Positions 33,958-42,427 of a stretch of DNA of 46,255 nt are shown here, in pieces. Below the pieces are notes generated by a model that made no database searches, was not told where the DNA came from, and saw only the letters and a list, made by a program, of their open reading frames with translations. This DNA is from Acidobacteriota bacterium (GTDB lineage: Bacteria; Acidobacteriota; Thermoanaerobaculia; Thermoanaerobaculales; Thermoanaerobaculaceae), in NCBI GenBank assembly GCA_003158745.1, contig PMLC01000067.1, positions 4,738 to 50,992 of the forward strand, read 5' to 3'. Both the position numbers and the translations under genes were made by a program. Every line of letters begins with the position of its first letter. The first letter of the stretch is position 1.

Positions 33958-35424
33958 TCATCCCTCGCGGGGGCGCAGCAGAGGGAACAGGATAACGTCG
34001 CGGATGGAGTGCGAATCGGTGAGCACCATGACGAGACGGTCGATTCCGATCCCCTCTCCGGCCGTCGGCGGCATGCCGTGCTCGAGCGCCATGATGTAGT
34101 CCTCGTCCACCACCCCGCCGCCGAGACGCGCTTGCTCCTCGAACCGCCGGCGCTGGTCGTCAGGGTCGTTAAGCTCCGTGAAGGCGTTGGCGAGCTCCAT
34201 GCCGGCGACGTACAGCTCGAAACGCTCGGTCAGGTCTGGCTCGCCGGGCTTGCGCTTCGCGAGCGGCGAGATGTCGGCGGGAAAATCGGTCACGAACGTC
34301 GGATCCTGAAGAGAGGCCTCCGCCGTCGCCTCGAATAGCTCCGCCAACAGCTTGCCCGACGACAGCCGGTGCACGTCCGCGATCTCGTACCGACGGGCGG
34401 CCGCCTCGAGGCGCGACCGCTCGCCGAGGTCCTCCGGACCGAGGCTGGAGTGGGCCAGTACCGCATCGCGCATCGACACCCTCGCCCACGGCCGTGCGAG
34501 CGAGATCGTACGCTCTCCCCAAGGCAACACGGTACCGCCCGCCACGGTCTCCGCGATGCCGCAAAGCATCTCCTCGGTGAGGGCCATCAGGTCTTCGTAG
34601 CTGGCGTAGGCCCAGTAGAACTCCAGCATGGTGAACTCGGGGTTGTGCTGGGTGGAGATTCCCTCGTTCCGGAAGTTGCGGTTGATCTCGTAGACGCGCT
34701 CGAACCCGCCCACAACCAGCCGTTTCAGATACAGTTCGGGGGCGATTCGCAGGTAGAGGTCCATGTCGAGCGTGTTGTGGTGCGTGACGAACGGCCGGGC
34801 GCTGGCGCCGCCGGGAATCGGCTGCATCATCGGGGTTTCGACCTCGGTGAAGTCTCGCCCGTCGAGAAAAGAGCGAATCGCTCGCACGATTGCGGCCCGA
34901 GCCTGGAACACCTTGCGCGAATCCGGGTTCGTTGCGAGATCGAGGTACCGCTGACGCGCACGCAACTCGCGATCGGTGAGGCCGTGCCACTTCTCCGGCC
35001 AGGGCTGCAAGCCCTTGGAGAGCACGGTCAGGCTCTCGGACCGCACGGTGAGCTCGCCTGTCCTGGTCCGGAACAGCACGCCCTCGGTCCCCCAGAAATC
35101 GCCGAGGTCGAGCGTCTCGAGGAGCCCGAACGCCTCGGCCCCGACCACGTCTCGCTTCACGTACACCTGGATGCGGCCGTCGCCGTCGGAGAGGTCGAGG
35201 AACGCCGCCTTGCCGTGGGTGCGGATCGCCGTGACGCGGCCGCCGACCCGAGTCCGTGCTGCGCGAATCTCGAGGGCCGCCGCATCGAGATCGGCATAGC
35301 GCGCAACGACTTCGCTGACCCTTCCGTCCACGGGGAAGCGTGGGGGGTACGGGTCCAGCCCTCGGCGCCGAAGCTCGTCGAGCTTGCCCCGGCGGTGCGC
35401 TCGCAAAGTCTCCAACGGTTCCAC
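33958..35424 (-). CDS. lysS: Lysine-tRNA ligase, class II
   Basis: Charges tRNA(Lys) with lysine using ATP. It has 488 residues with a normal layout: an OB-fold anticodon-binding domain (VGGRVTAIRTHGKAAFLDLSD, with IQVYVKRD) then the class II catalytic core. Motif 2 is FRNEGISTQHNPEFTMLEFYWAY and motif 3 is GEGIGIDRLVMVLTDSHSIRDVILFP. The start is GTG at 35424, backed by GGAGG five to nine bases upstream; the open frame continues further up but into the divergent promoter region. It leads a minus-strand group with lolC/E, lolD, clpC and bamA, an order (lysS-lolC-lolD-bamA) found in many diderms. Confidence 0.96.
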   Translation of the reverse strand: MEPLETLRAHRRGKLDELRRRGLDPYPPRFPVDGRVSEVVARYADLDAAALEIRAARTRVGGRVTAIRTHGKAAFLDLSDGDGRIQVYVKRDVVGAEAFGLLETLDLGDFWGTEGVLFRTRTGELTVRSESLTVLSKGLQPWPEKWHGLTDRELRARQRYLDLATNPDSRKVFQARAAIVRAIRSFLDGRDFTEVETPMMQPIPGGASARPFVTHHNTLDMDLYLRIAPELYLKRLVVGGFERVYEINRNFRNEGISTQHNPEFTMLEFYWAYASYEDLMALTEEMLCGIAETVAGGTVLPWGERTISLARPWARVSMRDAVLAHSSLGPEDLGERSRLEAAARRYEIADVHRLSSGKLLAELFEATAEASLQDPTFVTDFPADISPLAKRKPGEPDLTERFELYVAGMELANAFTELNDPDDQRRRFEEQARLGGGVVDEDYIMALEHGMPPTAGEGIGIDRLVMVLTDSHSIRDVILFPLLRPREG

Positions 35425-35564
35425 GGCACCTCCGCGTGCCGCTTGCCGGCGCGCCAAAGCGGCGCATTCTAACATGTGGCAGTCGGCTCGGCCGAGGCGC
35501 AAACCCCGTCGCATCAATCGGTCACGGCGTTTCAGCCCGAGCGATGCGGGCGCGTCGCCGCCGC

Positions 35565-35592
35565 TTGACCGCCAACGTGCCGGTGCTACCAT
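35565..35592 (+). promoter_or_regulatory. Putative promoter of the VKOR/OmpA-like/TlpA operon
   Basis: TTGACC (35565-35570), a 16-base spacer and TACCAT (35587-35592) form a plausible sigma70 promoter about 58 bases before the GTG at 35651, in the 226-base gap from lysS. Confidence 0.4.
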
Positions 35593-35650
35593 CCGGCAAG
35601 GTGAAGAGCGCCTCGCCCTTCACGCTGATGGCCGCCGGAGGGCCCACACC

Positions 35651-36859
35651 GTGAACAAATCGCGTCCGGGCGCCGTCGTCGCGCTGGCCGTCTTCGCTCT
35701 CGCCGGCGTCGTTTTTTCCGCAGTCTCGACCGCGGACTTTATCGCCTTCCTCGACAGGCAAGTCCATTCGGTGACGTGCTCGTTCGTACCCGGCCTCGGC
35801 GCGGCGGACACCACCGGCGTGTCAGGGTGCCATGCGGTGCTGATGAGCCCATACTCCGCCGTGCTGCGGACTTGGACCTGGGGCGGCGTCCCGATCTCGC
35901 TCGCGGCCCTGGCGGTGTTTGCGTTCATCCTGTTTCGGGCGGGCGACCTCCTCCTCCGACACCGGACCGAGGATCCGCAGGAAACCGGATTCCTGATCGC
36001 GGCCACCCTGCTTCCCGTCCTGACCTCGATTGCCTACTTCCTGATCGCGGTGCTGCGCGTGGGGTCGGTGTGCAAGCTGTGCGTCGGCATCTACGTCGCC
36101 TCGATCGGGGCCTTCCTGTGCGCGATCCTGGCGCACCGGAACGCAACTCGCGGACCTATAACATCACCCACCAGGCTGGGCAGGCACGCAATCGCCTTCC
36201 TCGAGGGCGTCGTCTTCGTCGCAGTGCCCGTGTTGCTCTACGTGGCGCTCAAGCCGGCGTACGCGGACACCTTCGCCCGGTGCGGCGAATTGCTCCACCC
36301 CGAGGACCGGTACAACGTGCGCGTCAAGCTCACGTCGCCCGCCGGCGGGGTGCCGGCCGTCGAGGTGCTCGACCCGTTGTGCCCGGCATGCAAGGGGTTC
36401 TCCCAGCGGCTGGCGTCCAGCGGGCTTTCCGAGCGGCTCGAGCGAGAGCTGGTCCTTTTCCCGCTCGACAAGGAGTGCAACTGGATGGTCAACGAGTCGC
36501 TCCACCCGGGGGCGTGCGCGGTCAGCGAAGCCGTGCTGTGCGGCGGCGTCAGGGCGCACGAGGTCCTCGAGTGGGCGTTCGCGAACCAGGCCGAGTTGCG
36601 GGATCTCGGCAGCGACACGAATCGGCTCTACACCCGGATCCGGCAGCAATTCCCCGAGCTCGGCGACTGCCTCGGCAGGCCAGCCGTAAAGGCCAGGCTC
36701 AACCGCTCGCTGCGGTGGGCGGTGGCAAACTCGCTGCCGGTCCAGACCCCGCAACTATTCGTGCGAGGACAGAAGGTGTGCGAGGAGGACACGGATCTCG
36801 GCCTCGAGTTCGTCCTCGCACGCCTGCTTTCGGCGCCACAACCTGCCGGACGACGGTGA
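35651..36859 (+). CDS. VKOR-thioredoxin/DsbA-like fusion protein
   Basis: Inner-membrane disulfide-forming enzyme of 402 residues. The first about 190 residues are a vitamin K epoxide reductase (VKOR) domain: loop Cys43 and Cys60 (VTCSFVPG; SGCHAVLMSPYSAV), several membrane helices, and the quinone-reactive CKLC at 141-144. Residues about 215-400 are a periplasmic thioredoxin-fold domain with CPAC at 244-247 (VLDPLCPACKGFSQRL). Bacterial VKORs replace DsbB, passing electrons from a DsbA-like partner to quinone; here partner and VKOR are one chain. Start GTG 35651 precedes the first membrane helix. It is followed nine bases later by the cysteine-rich OmpA-like gene and then a TlpA-like lipoprotein. 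Confidence 0.88.
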   Translation: MNKSRPGAVVALAVFALAGVVFSAVSTADFIAFLDRQVHSVTCSFVPGLGAADTTGVSGCHAVLMSPYSAVLRTWTWGGVPISLAALAVFAFILFRAGDLLLRHRTEDPQETGFLIAATLLPVLTSIAYFLIAVLRVGSVCKLCVGIYVASIGAFLCAILAHRNATRGPITSPTRLGRHAIAFLEGVVFVAVPVLLYVALKPAYADTFARCGELLHPEDRYNVRVKLTSPAGGVPAVEVLDPLCPACKGFSQRLASSGLSERLERELVLFPLDKECNWMVNESLHPGACAVSEAVLCGGVRAHEVLEWAFANQAELRDLGSDTNRLYTRIRQQFPELGDCLGRPAVKARLNRSLRWAVANSLPVQTPQLFVRGQKVCEEDTDLGLEFVLARLLSAPQPAGRR

Positions 36860-36868
36860 GGTGAGGGA

Positions 36869-37564
36869 ATGACGACAAACCGGACTCACCTCGTGCTCTT
36901 TCTCGTGGTGCTGGCGCTGCTCTCGGGGACGGTAGCGTTCTGGGTTCACTCCGCGTCCTCCCGACTCGCCGAGATCCAATCGGCAGGCAAGGGGCCCGGC
37001 GCTGCGGTCGCGAGCGCAGCGGACGAGGGGTACTGCACCGGCGCTCTGAAGCAGATCCTGCGCCGCGTCCTGACCTCGTGCGGGCTCATCAAGGGCGGCT
37101 CGCAGCGCGGCTGCCAGCCGATGCAGGCGCGTAGCGTCGCGGCGATGTCGGGCGAGGACTTCAACGCCCTGTTCGTCCCGCTCTCGGACCGCGCGGCGAT
37201 CATCCAGTTCGACCAGGACAGCGCCGACCTCGACGGAGAGGCGCTGGCGCTCCTCGACAGGACGTTCGCCGCCCAGCGGGGTGCGTCGTACTTCCTCGTT
37301 GTGTCGCGCGCCTCTCCCGAAGGCGCGCTCGCCTACAACCGCGAGCTCTCGCGCAAGCGCGCTCAGGCGGTGCTCGACCACATTCGTTCGAGGTTCTCCG
37401 ACCCCGATCTCGACCAGGAGGTCGGGCTGCTGTGGCTCGGGGCCGAGTTCGCCCAGCTCGACAAGGACTTCTGCCAGTGGCACCGCTCGCGCCCCAACGA
37501 GGCGTGCACGACGGCCCACCTGAACCGATCGGCGTTCATCGCCTGGATCGACTGCCGGCTGTGA
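36869..37564 (+). CDS. Cysteine-rich OmpA-like periplasmic protein, membrane-anchored
   Basis: This 231-residue protein has an N-terminal membrane anchor or uncleaved signal (VLFLVVLALLSGTVAFWV, residues 9-26). Residues about 105-200 resemble the OmpA C-terminal peptidoglycan-associating fold (IIQFDQDSADLDGEALALL, then SRASPEGALAYNRELSRKRAQAVLDHI). There are six cysteines, at 56, 71, 82, 202, 213 and 229, split between segments flanking that domain. The match to OmpA is partial, so peptidoglycan binding is inferred. The ATG is preceded by GAGGTGAGGG. Its stop overlaps the GTG of the TlpA-like gene by four bases. With redox enzymes on both sides it may be their disulfide-bonded substrate. Confidence 0.68.
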   Translation: MTTNRTHLVLFLVVLALLSGTVAFWVHSASSRLAEIQSAGKGPGAAVASAADEGYCTGALKQILRRVLTSCGLIKGGSQRGCQPMQARSVAAMSGEDFNALFVPLSDRAAIIQFDQDSADLDGEALALLDRTFAAQRGASYFLVVSRASPEGALAYNRELSRKRAQAVLDHIRSRFSDPDLDQEVGLLWLGAEFAQLDKDFCQWHRSRPNEACTTAHLNRSAFIAWIDCRL

Positions 37565-38163
37565 AGCGAGGCCTCCTTGCCGTCGCGGCGTTGGCTGCGC
37601 TCGCGGTCGCGTGCGGCGGCGGGGAGAAGCCTCGGCTCTCCCGAACTGAGAGCGTCGCGGCGAGCGGCCAGGCGCCCGGCCCGCATCGATGGTGCGATGC
37701 CTTTTACACCGACGCTAATGCGCCGAGATTTGCCCTGCCCACGGTGAGACCGGCGCGCCCCGGCGAAACGGTGCCCTCCCTGCCCACCGACCGCTGGGTT
37801 TGGGTCAACCTGTGGGCGACTTGGTGCGGACCCTGCAGGCGCGAGATGCCGCTGCTGCTGTCCTGGCAGAAGCAACTCGCGAGGGACGGCGAGGTCGTGG
37901 ATCTCTGGTTCCTCTCGGTCGACGAACGGGAGAGGGACCTCACGCGTTTCCTGAGCGAGAACCCCGACGTCGCGCCCGGCACCTCGCTACGTCTTGCCTC
38001 GTCAGAGGGTCTCGCCCGGTGGCTCGCGGGCTTCCCCGGCGCTCCGACCGACTCGATCCCACTGCAGGTCATCGCGGCGCCGGGCGGCGCGGTGCGATGC
38101 ATCCGTGCCGGCTCGCTGCGGGATGCCGACTACCCGATCGTAAAAGCCCTAATCCGGCGCTGA
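37561..38163 (+). CDS. TlpA/ResA-like thioredoxin lipoprotein
   Basis: This 200-residue envelope thioredoxin has a lipoprotein signal (LAALAVAC, lipid Cys18). The thioredoxin domain starts near residue 78 (RWVWVNLWATWCGPCRREMPLL) with WCGPC at 88-92, Cys89 and Cys92. A DAxY-like linker precedes it (ANAPRFALPTVRPARPGETV), as in TlpA/ResA. Such proteins usually reduce disulfides in the periplasm, for cytochrome c maturation or other clients. The GTG at 37561 overlaps the preceding stop. It is the third gene of the redox operon; the next gene converges from the other strand. Confidence 0.87.
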   Translation: MKRGLLAVAALAALAVACGGGEKPRLSRTESVAASGQAPGPHRWCDAFYTDANAPRFALPTVRPARPGETVPSLPTDRWVWVNLWATWCGPCRREMPLLLSWQKQLARDGEVVDLWFLSVDERERDLTRFLSENPDVAPGTSLRLASSEGLARWLAGFPGAPTDSIPLQVIAAPGGAVRCIRAGSLRDADYPIVKALIRR

Positions 38164-38229
38164 TGAGCTCGACTCCAGTAGCGGCCCCGCAGGCCCCGTC
38201 CTCTCCACGCTTCGGCGGCGCCAGGAGCC

Positions 38230-38952
38230 TCAGAACGAGGCGACGAGGGAGACAGTCGAGGCCGTGTCGGTCTTGTGGAACCCCGGGACAGGTTGGTTGC
38301 TGTAGCGCACCTCGTACGCCGCCTTGAGCGCAAGCGTGTCGGTGAGCGAGGCTTTCAGGGCGGTCTCCGAGGTCGCGCGCCAATCGCTGGTCTCGTCAAA
38401 GTCCGGATACCACCGCAACTTCTGGGTGAACGCCGATGTCTTGGAGAGCGTCCACTGGTAGGCCGCGCCCAGGATTCCGCCCACGAACGAGCGGTTGCTG
38501 CCGGAGACCGGGTTTAACTTGGTCCACGTGAGGCCGCCGTCGAAAGCCAGCGCGTGCACGGGGCCGGTGAGGAACTTGTACGTTGCGCCCCCTTCGAGGA
38601 TCCCGCGCAGGTCGAAGCCCGCGAAGGTATCGCGCTCGCCGCTCGCCCCGACGAACACCGACCAGCGGTCGTTCAGGGACCTCGTGCCGCGCACGCCCGC
38701 AAGGTAGCGCTCGGCGTCCGTGACGCCGTCCTTCGTCGCGCGGAGGTACTTTGCCGCGACCTCGAGCCCCCAGGGGTCCGGTATTCGTTTCAGACCGAAC
38801 TCAAACCCGAGCGACTGCGTGTCGGAGTTTCCCGTGGTTGCCAGGAGCGACAGGCCGAGCGACCCGGCCCACGGCTTCTGGGCGGCGTCGTCCGCCGCAA
38901 CCGGGAGTGCGAAGAGAAGCGTGACGATCCCACCGACGAGAGCCCGATTCAT
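38230..38952 (-). CDS. DUF481 outer-membrane-barrel-like protein
   Basis: This 240-residue protein has a signal peptide (MNRALVGGIVTLLFALPVAA) and the DUF481 pattern: WAGSLGLSLLATTGNSDTQSLGFEFGLKR, then alternating strands with YLAGVRGTRSLNDRWSVFVGASGERDTFAG and a C-terminal STVSLVASF ending in Phe, as Bam substrates do. DUF481 proteins include YdiY and are salt-, acid- or copper-related in some species; function here is unknown. ATG 38952 is preferred over 38970 because AAAGGGG lies eight bases upstream. It stands alone, converging with the TlpA-like gene. Confidence 0.82.
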   Translation of the reverse strand: MNRALVGGIVTLLFALPVAADDAAQKPWAGSLGLSLLATTGNSDTQSLGFEFGLKRIPDPWGLEVAAKYLRATKDGVTDAERYLAGVRGTRSLNDRWSVFVGASGERDTFAGFDLRGILEGGATYKFLTGPVHALAFDGGLTWTKLNPVSGSNRSFVGGILGAAYQWTLSKTSAFTQKLRWYPDFDETSDWRATSETALKASLTDTLALKAAYEVRYSNQPVPGFHKTDTASTVSLVASF

Positions 38953-39096
38953 GTCCTGATCCCCTTTCATCGTGCTGCAGCGTGTGGTCCGATGGTGTCG
39001 AGGATACTCCACCAAGGCGTTTCCGCACTCGACGACGCCATGCGAAGCGCGGTGCCGCCGCCAGGAATTCCCAGCGCCGGGTCGGCATGGTACAAG

Positions 39097-40035
39097 ATGT
39101 CCATGACCCGGCGCCGACCGATGTATGCCTCGGTTGCGGTGGTTCTGACCGCGACGACCGCCCTGGCTCTTTCGTGTGCCCGCAGGCCGCTGGTGGACCC
39201 CGACTACACCGCCCGGATTGAGGCATGGCGCGCCAGACGACTGGCCGCCCTGAAGGCGGACGACGGGTGGCTCTCCGTTACCGGCCTGTTCTGGCTCAAG
39301 CTGGGCGAGAGTCGTTTCGGCGCCGGCGCCGCGAACGAGATCGTTTTGCCCGGTGCAAGCACGCCCGAGGTCGCCGGCACGATCGAACTACGCGCCGACG
39401 GCACCGTCTTCGCACGGTCACTGCCCGGTTCCGGCGTCACCCTCAACGGGAAGCCGGCCGGCGAGCGGCCCCTGCGCAGCAACCATGCCGGGGGAGATCC
39501 CGACACCCTCCACGTCGGCTCCGTGAGCCTCTATGTCATCGACCGCGGCGGCAAGCTCGCGATCCGCGTCAAGGACGCCAACAACCCCGGCCGCCTGCGC
39601 TTCAAGGGGATCGAGAGCTTCCCGATCGATGCCTCTTACCGCGTGCAGGGAACGTTCGAGCCCTACTCCGCGCCGCGCCGGGTCGGCGTGGCCACTGCCC
39701 AGGGCCCGGCTCAGACGATGCTCGTGCCGGGCCTCCTTCGGTTCTCGCTCGCGGGCAGAGCGCTGGCGCTCGAGCCGTTTGTAACGTCGCCCGAAGACCC
39801 GACGTTCTTCTTCGTGTTCCGCGATGCGACCGCCGGTCACGAAACCTACGGTGCCGGCCGGTTCCTCGACGCGCCGGCGCCTGCCAAAGGCTCGAGCACC
39901 GTCGTGCTGGACTTCAACGAGGCGACCAACCCGCCGTGCGCCTTCACGCCGTTCGCGACCTGCCCCCTGCCACCGCCTGGCAATGTTCTGGCCGTCCGGA
40001 TTGAGGCCGGCGAGAGGTACTCCGGCAGGGAGTGA
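39097..40035 (+). CDS. DUF1684 lipoprotein (full-length)
   Basis: This 312-residue protein has a lipoprotein signal ending TALALSC (lipid Cys at 27). Two parts are seen: an N-terminal segment (ADDGWLSVTGLFWLKLGESRFGAG, then NEIVLPGASTPEVAGTIEL) and the C-terminal DUF1684 signature (FFFVFRDATAGHETYGAGRFL; VLDFNEATNPPCAFTP; CPLPPPGNVLAVRIEAGE). Function is not established. It is longer than the relative at 10797-11423, which keeps only the C-terminal signature. The start is uncertain: ATG 39097 or 39103 (MTRRRPMYASV), neither with a clear ribosome site. Confidence 0.8.
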   Translation: MSMTRRRPMYASVAVVLTATTALALSCARRPLVDPDYTARIEAWRARRLAALKADDGWLSVTGLFWLKLGESRFGAGAANEIVLPGASTPEVAGTIELRADGTVFARSLPGSGVTLNGKPAGERPLRSNHAGGDPDTLHVGSVSLYVIDRGGKLAIRVKDANNPGRLRFKGIESFPIDASYRVQGTFEPYSAPRRVGVATAQGPAQTMLVPGLLRFSLAGRALALEPFVTSPEDPTFFFVFRDATAGHETYGAGRFLDAPAPAKGSSTVVLDFNEATNPPCAFTPFATCPLPPPGNVLAVRIEAGERYSGRE

Positions 40036-40079
40036 ACCGCACGCGTGAACTAGGTTCCCAAGCATCTCGAGCCCTGTCG

Positions 40080-40107
40080 TTTCCCAAGGTCCCGCTTGGG
40101 GTATCCT
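40080..40107 (+). promoter_or_regulatory. Possible promoter with internal palindrome before the nucleoside phosphorylase gene
   Basis: TATCCT at 40102-40107 is a candidate -10 with a poor -35 (TTTCCC, 40080-40085). Between them CCCAAG-GTCCCG-CTTGGG (40083-40100) is a perfect six-base-arm palindrome, in position for an operator. The ATG at 40116 is eight bases beyond the -10 and has no ribosome site. Confidence 0.3.
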
Positions 40108-40115
40108 TGCCCATC

Positions 40116-40958
40116 ATGGAGATCTTCACGCCTCGCCTGCTCGAAGAGGCCGCCCACGCCTTCGCGGATCGTCTCGCGACCGGAAAGCTCGTCGGGGCCT
40201 TCGTCGCGGGCTCTGGGATCTCGCTCGCGGCGCCGGGCTGGGAGAAGGGCCCGGAAACCCCGTACGCCGAGGTCTTTCCGTTCCCGGTTTTCGAGCTGCC
40301 GGGCCACACCCCCACTGTGACCGTGTGGCGGCGGGGCGACGCGGAGCTCCTGGTTTTCAACGGCCGCTTTCACCTGTACCAGGGCTACAGCGCCGCCCAG
40401 GTGGCCGCGATTCCCCGGCTGGCCGGCCTCCTCGGTTCTCCGGTGTACGTCGCGACCAACGCCAGCGGTTCGATGGACCGCGCTGCACTGCCCGGCAGCC
40501 TGGTCGTGGTTCGGGACCATCTCAACTTCCAGGGCACGAGCCCGCTGATGGGCGAGTGGATTCGATGGCGCCCGCCGACTTTCCCCGACCTCACCGATGC
40601 CTACGACCCAAATCTGCGGGCCGTGGCGGTGCGGTGCGCGCGCGAAGCCGGGTTCGCCGTGACGGAAGGGGTGTACGTCGCCACCTTGGGAGCAAATTAC
40701 GAGACGCCGGCAGAGGTCGAGGCGTACCGCAGAATGGGAGGCACCGTCGTCGGCATGTCCACCGTGCAGGAGGTGATTGCTGCCCGCCACCTCGGCATGC
40801 GCGTTCTCGTGCTCTCGCTCGCCACCAATATGGCCGCAGGGATCGCGGGGCGCCCTCTCACCCACACGGAGGTCCTGGAGGCCGGCGAGGCTGCTCGCGC
40901 GCGGCTGCAGACCCTCCTGCAGGGCCTGGTTGCCGAGCTCTGCTCGGGAGGGGCGTGA
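40116..40958 (+). CDS. Purine nucleoside phosphorylase
   Basis: Phosphorolysis of purine ribonucleosides to base and ribose 1-phosphate, in the cytoplasm; PNP family of the trimeric (human/B. subtilis PunA) kind, 280 residues. Seen: VFNGRFHLYQGYSAAQV (the family's GRFHLYEGY), TNASGSM, GVYVATLGANYETPAEVEAYRRMGG, VVGMSTVQEVIAARHLGMRVLVLSLATNMAAG. The exact GP-S/F-ET motif reads GANYET. Substrate specificity cannot be fixed. ATG 40116 (MEIFTPRLLEEA) is chosen as it matches the family N-terminus; the frame starts 84 bases earlier with no signal. The MBL-fold gene starts at GTG 40955, overlapping the stop. Confidence 0.88.
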   Translation: MEIFTPRLLEEAAHAFADRLATGKLVGAFVAGSGISLAAPGWEKGPETPYAEVFPFPVFELPGHTPTVTVWRRGDAELLVFNGRFHLYQGYSAAQVAAIPRLAGLLGSPVYVATNASGSMDRAALPGSLVVVRDHLNFQGTSPLMGEWIRWRPPTFPDLTDAYDPNLRAVAVRCAREAGFAVTEGVYVATLGANYETPAEVEAYRRMGGTVVGMSTVQEVIAARHLGMRVLVLSLATNMAAGIAGRPLTHTEVLEAGEAARARLQTLLQGLVAELCSGGA

Positions 40959-41593
40959 GGGTCGTCTCGCTGGAGTTGGGGCCGTTCGCGGCACGGTGCG
41001 TGCTTCTCGCATGCGAATCCACGGGTTTCGCGGCCGTGGTCGACCCCGGGTTCGAGCCCGATGCGGTGATCGAGGCGGTGCGCCACGAGAAGCTTCGGCC
41101 CGTTGCCCTCGTGCTCACCCATGCTCACTTGGACCACGCATGGGGGGTCGCCGCGCTCAAGAGAGCGTTCCCTGCAGCCCCGCTCATGATGCATGCGGAC
41201 GAGCTTCCCCTCTACGAGAATTTGCCGGGCCAAGCGAGCGCATTCGGGTTCCCGGCCCCGGAGGTGGTCCCCGCGGAGCAGCTCCTGCACGACGGCGAGA
41301 CGCTCCCGATCGGGGAAGAGAGCCTGCTCGTGCGCCACTGCCCCGGCCACTCGCCCGGCCATGTCGTCCTCATCCGCGAGGATCCGCTGGTACCTTTGGC
41401 CGTGGTGGGCGACGTGTTGTTCGCCGGCTCCGTGGGGCGCACGGATCTGTGGGGCGGTTCGTTCGAGCAGCTCGAACGCTCGATCCGCGAGGTGCTCTAC
41501 CGCCTTCCCGATGCCACGCGCGTTGTCCCGGGCCACGGACCGGAGACCACGATCGGCACCGAAAAGGCGAACAACCCGTTCGTCCCCGGCTGA
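40955..41593 (+). CDS. MBL-fold hydrolase, glyoxalase II-like
   Basis: Short metallo-beta-lactamase-fold hydrolase of 212 residues. It has THAHLDHAWG (metal ligands His/His/Asp/His), the later His in CPGHSPGHVVL, the bridging Asp in VVGDVLFAGSVGRTDLWGG, and the final His in PGHGPETTIGTEKANNPF. These match hydroxyacylglutathione-hydrolase-type proteins of the YcbL kind. Substrate unknown; no glyoxalase I is in view. GTG 40955 overlaps the purine nucleoside phosphorylase stop by four bases, so the pair is probably coupled. Confidence 0.88.
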   Translation: MRVVSLELGPFAARCVLLACESTGFAAVVDPGFEPDAVIEAVRHEKLRPVALVLTHAHLDHAWGVAALKRAFPAAPLMMHADELPLYENLPGQASAFGFPAPEVVPAEQLLHDGETLPIGEESLLVRHCPGHSPGHVVLIREDPLVPLAVVGDVLFAGSVGRTDLWGGSFEQLERSIREVLYRLPDATRVVPGHGPETTIGTEKANNPFVPG

Positions 41594-41658
41594 AACCCGG
41601 CCCCGGGCGAGAACCCCCGCTCGGCGAAGCACGTTTAAGGGGTTGGAGGAACACGCCG

Positions 41659-42297
41659 ATGCGCCGCATCGCACTCGCTCTGGCAATGTGGCTCGCTGCG
41701 ACGATCACTACCGGCGAGGCCCTGAAAACGCTCAACCTCTCTCGCCCCGCGGAGGGGCTGGCCGAGGTCACCATCAAGGCGGGAATCGGCGACATTCAGA
41801 TCCAGGGCGATACCGGCAATCAGATCACCGTGCGGGTCGAAATCAGGTCCAAGGACGGGTTCTTCTTCAGCGACCGGCAGGCTAAGCGCGAAGTCGAAAG
41901 CACCGACCTCCAGGCTCGCGTGTCCGGCTCCGAGCTGACGCTCTCCCTCACTCCGGAGCAGCGTGACGGCGCGCACTGGGTCGAGGATTGGACTGTGCGC
42001 GTGCCGTCCGCGTCTGGCGTGTCGGTCAAACTCGGGGTGGGGGACATCACGGTGCTCGACCTCACCGGCAACGTGAGGGTCGAGGTCGGTGTCGGGGACG
42101 TCCGGGTCGAGGGGCAATACCAGTCTTTCGGGGACGTGCATGCGGCGTGCGGGGTAGGCGACGTCAGCCTGCGCACGCCGTCCAGCCGCGACGAGGGTTC
42201 AGGGTTCATCGGCCACACGCTCTCGGCTCACGGCCCGGGCAAGTCCACGATCCGGGCCAACGCGGGCGTCGGAGACGTAAAGCTACGCCTCCGGTGA
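41659..42297 (+). CDS. Exported beta-repeat protein, DUF4097-like
   Basis: This 212-residue protein has a signal peptide (MRRIALALAMWLAATITTGEA). The body has recurring G-[IV]-G-D-[IV] turns: AGIGDIQIQG, LGVGDITVLD, VGVGDVRVEG, CGVGDVSLRT, AGVGDVKLRL, which is the repeat style of DUF4097/DUF2807 beta-helices. No enzyme motif is seen. ATG 41659 is supported by GGAGGA nine bases upstream. The stop is followed within a base or so by the palindrome at 42297-42424, in a tail-to-tail junction with the carboxylase gene. Confidence 0.72.
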   Translation: MRRIALALAMWLAATITTGEALKTLNLSRPAEGLAEVTIKAGIGDIQIQGDTGNQITVRVEIRSKDGFFFSDRQAKREVESTDLQARVSGSELTLSLTPEQRDGAHWVEDWTVRVPSASGVSVKLGVGDITVLDLTGNVRVEVGVGDVRVEGQYQSFGDVHAACGVGDVSLRTPSSRDEGSGFIGHTLSAHGPGKSTIRANAGVGDVKLRLR

Positions 42298-42424
42298 GAC
42301 AGTCGACAGTTCACAGTTGACAGTCAACAGTCCGCCCTCCCAACCCAGAGATCCCCCATGCCCAGAGTCGCTGTGCGCCGTTGGCTTGTGACCGTCAACT
42401 GTCGACGGTCAACTGTCGACTGGT
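42297..42424. repeat. CAGTTGACAGT-type palindrome in a convergent junction
   Basis: The left arm (42297-42332) has words GACAGTCGACAG/TTCACAGTTG/ACAGTCAACAG. The right arm (42388-42424) has GTCAACTGTCGACGGTCAACT words. AACTGTCGACTG is a perfect 12-base match between arms. The same words are at 33838-33950. Stops of both flanking genes abut it, so it may end transcription from both sides, but no U-tract is present. Confidence 0.7.
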
Positions 42425-42427
42425 TTC

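Noticed and set aside
38164-38229. Possible terminator between the TlpA-like and DUF481 genes
   Set aside because: GC-rich words only; no clear stem and no U-tract.
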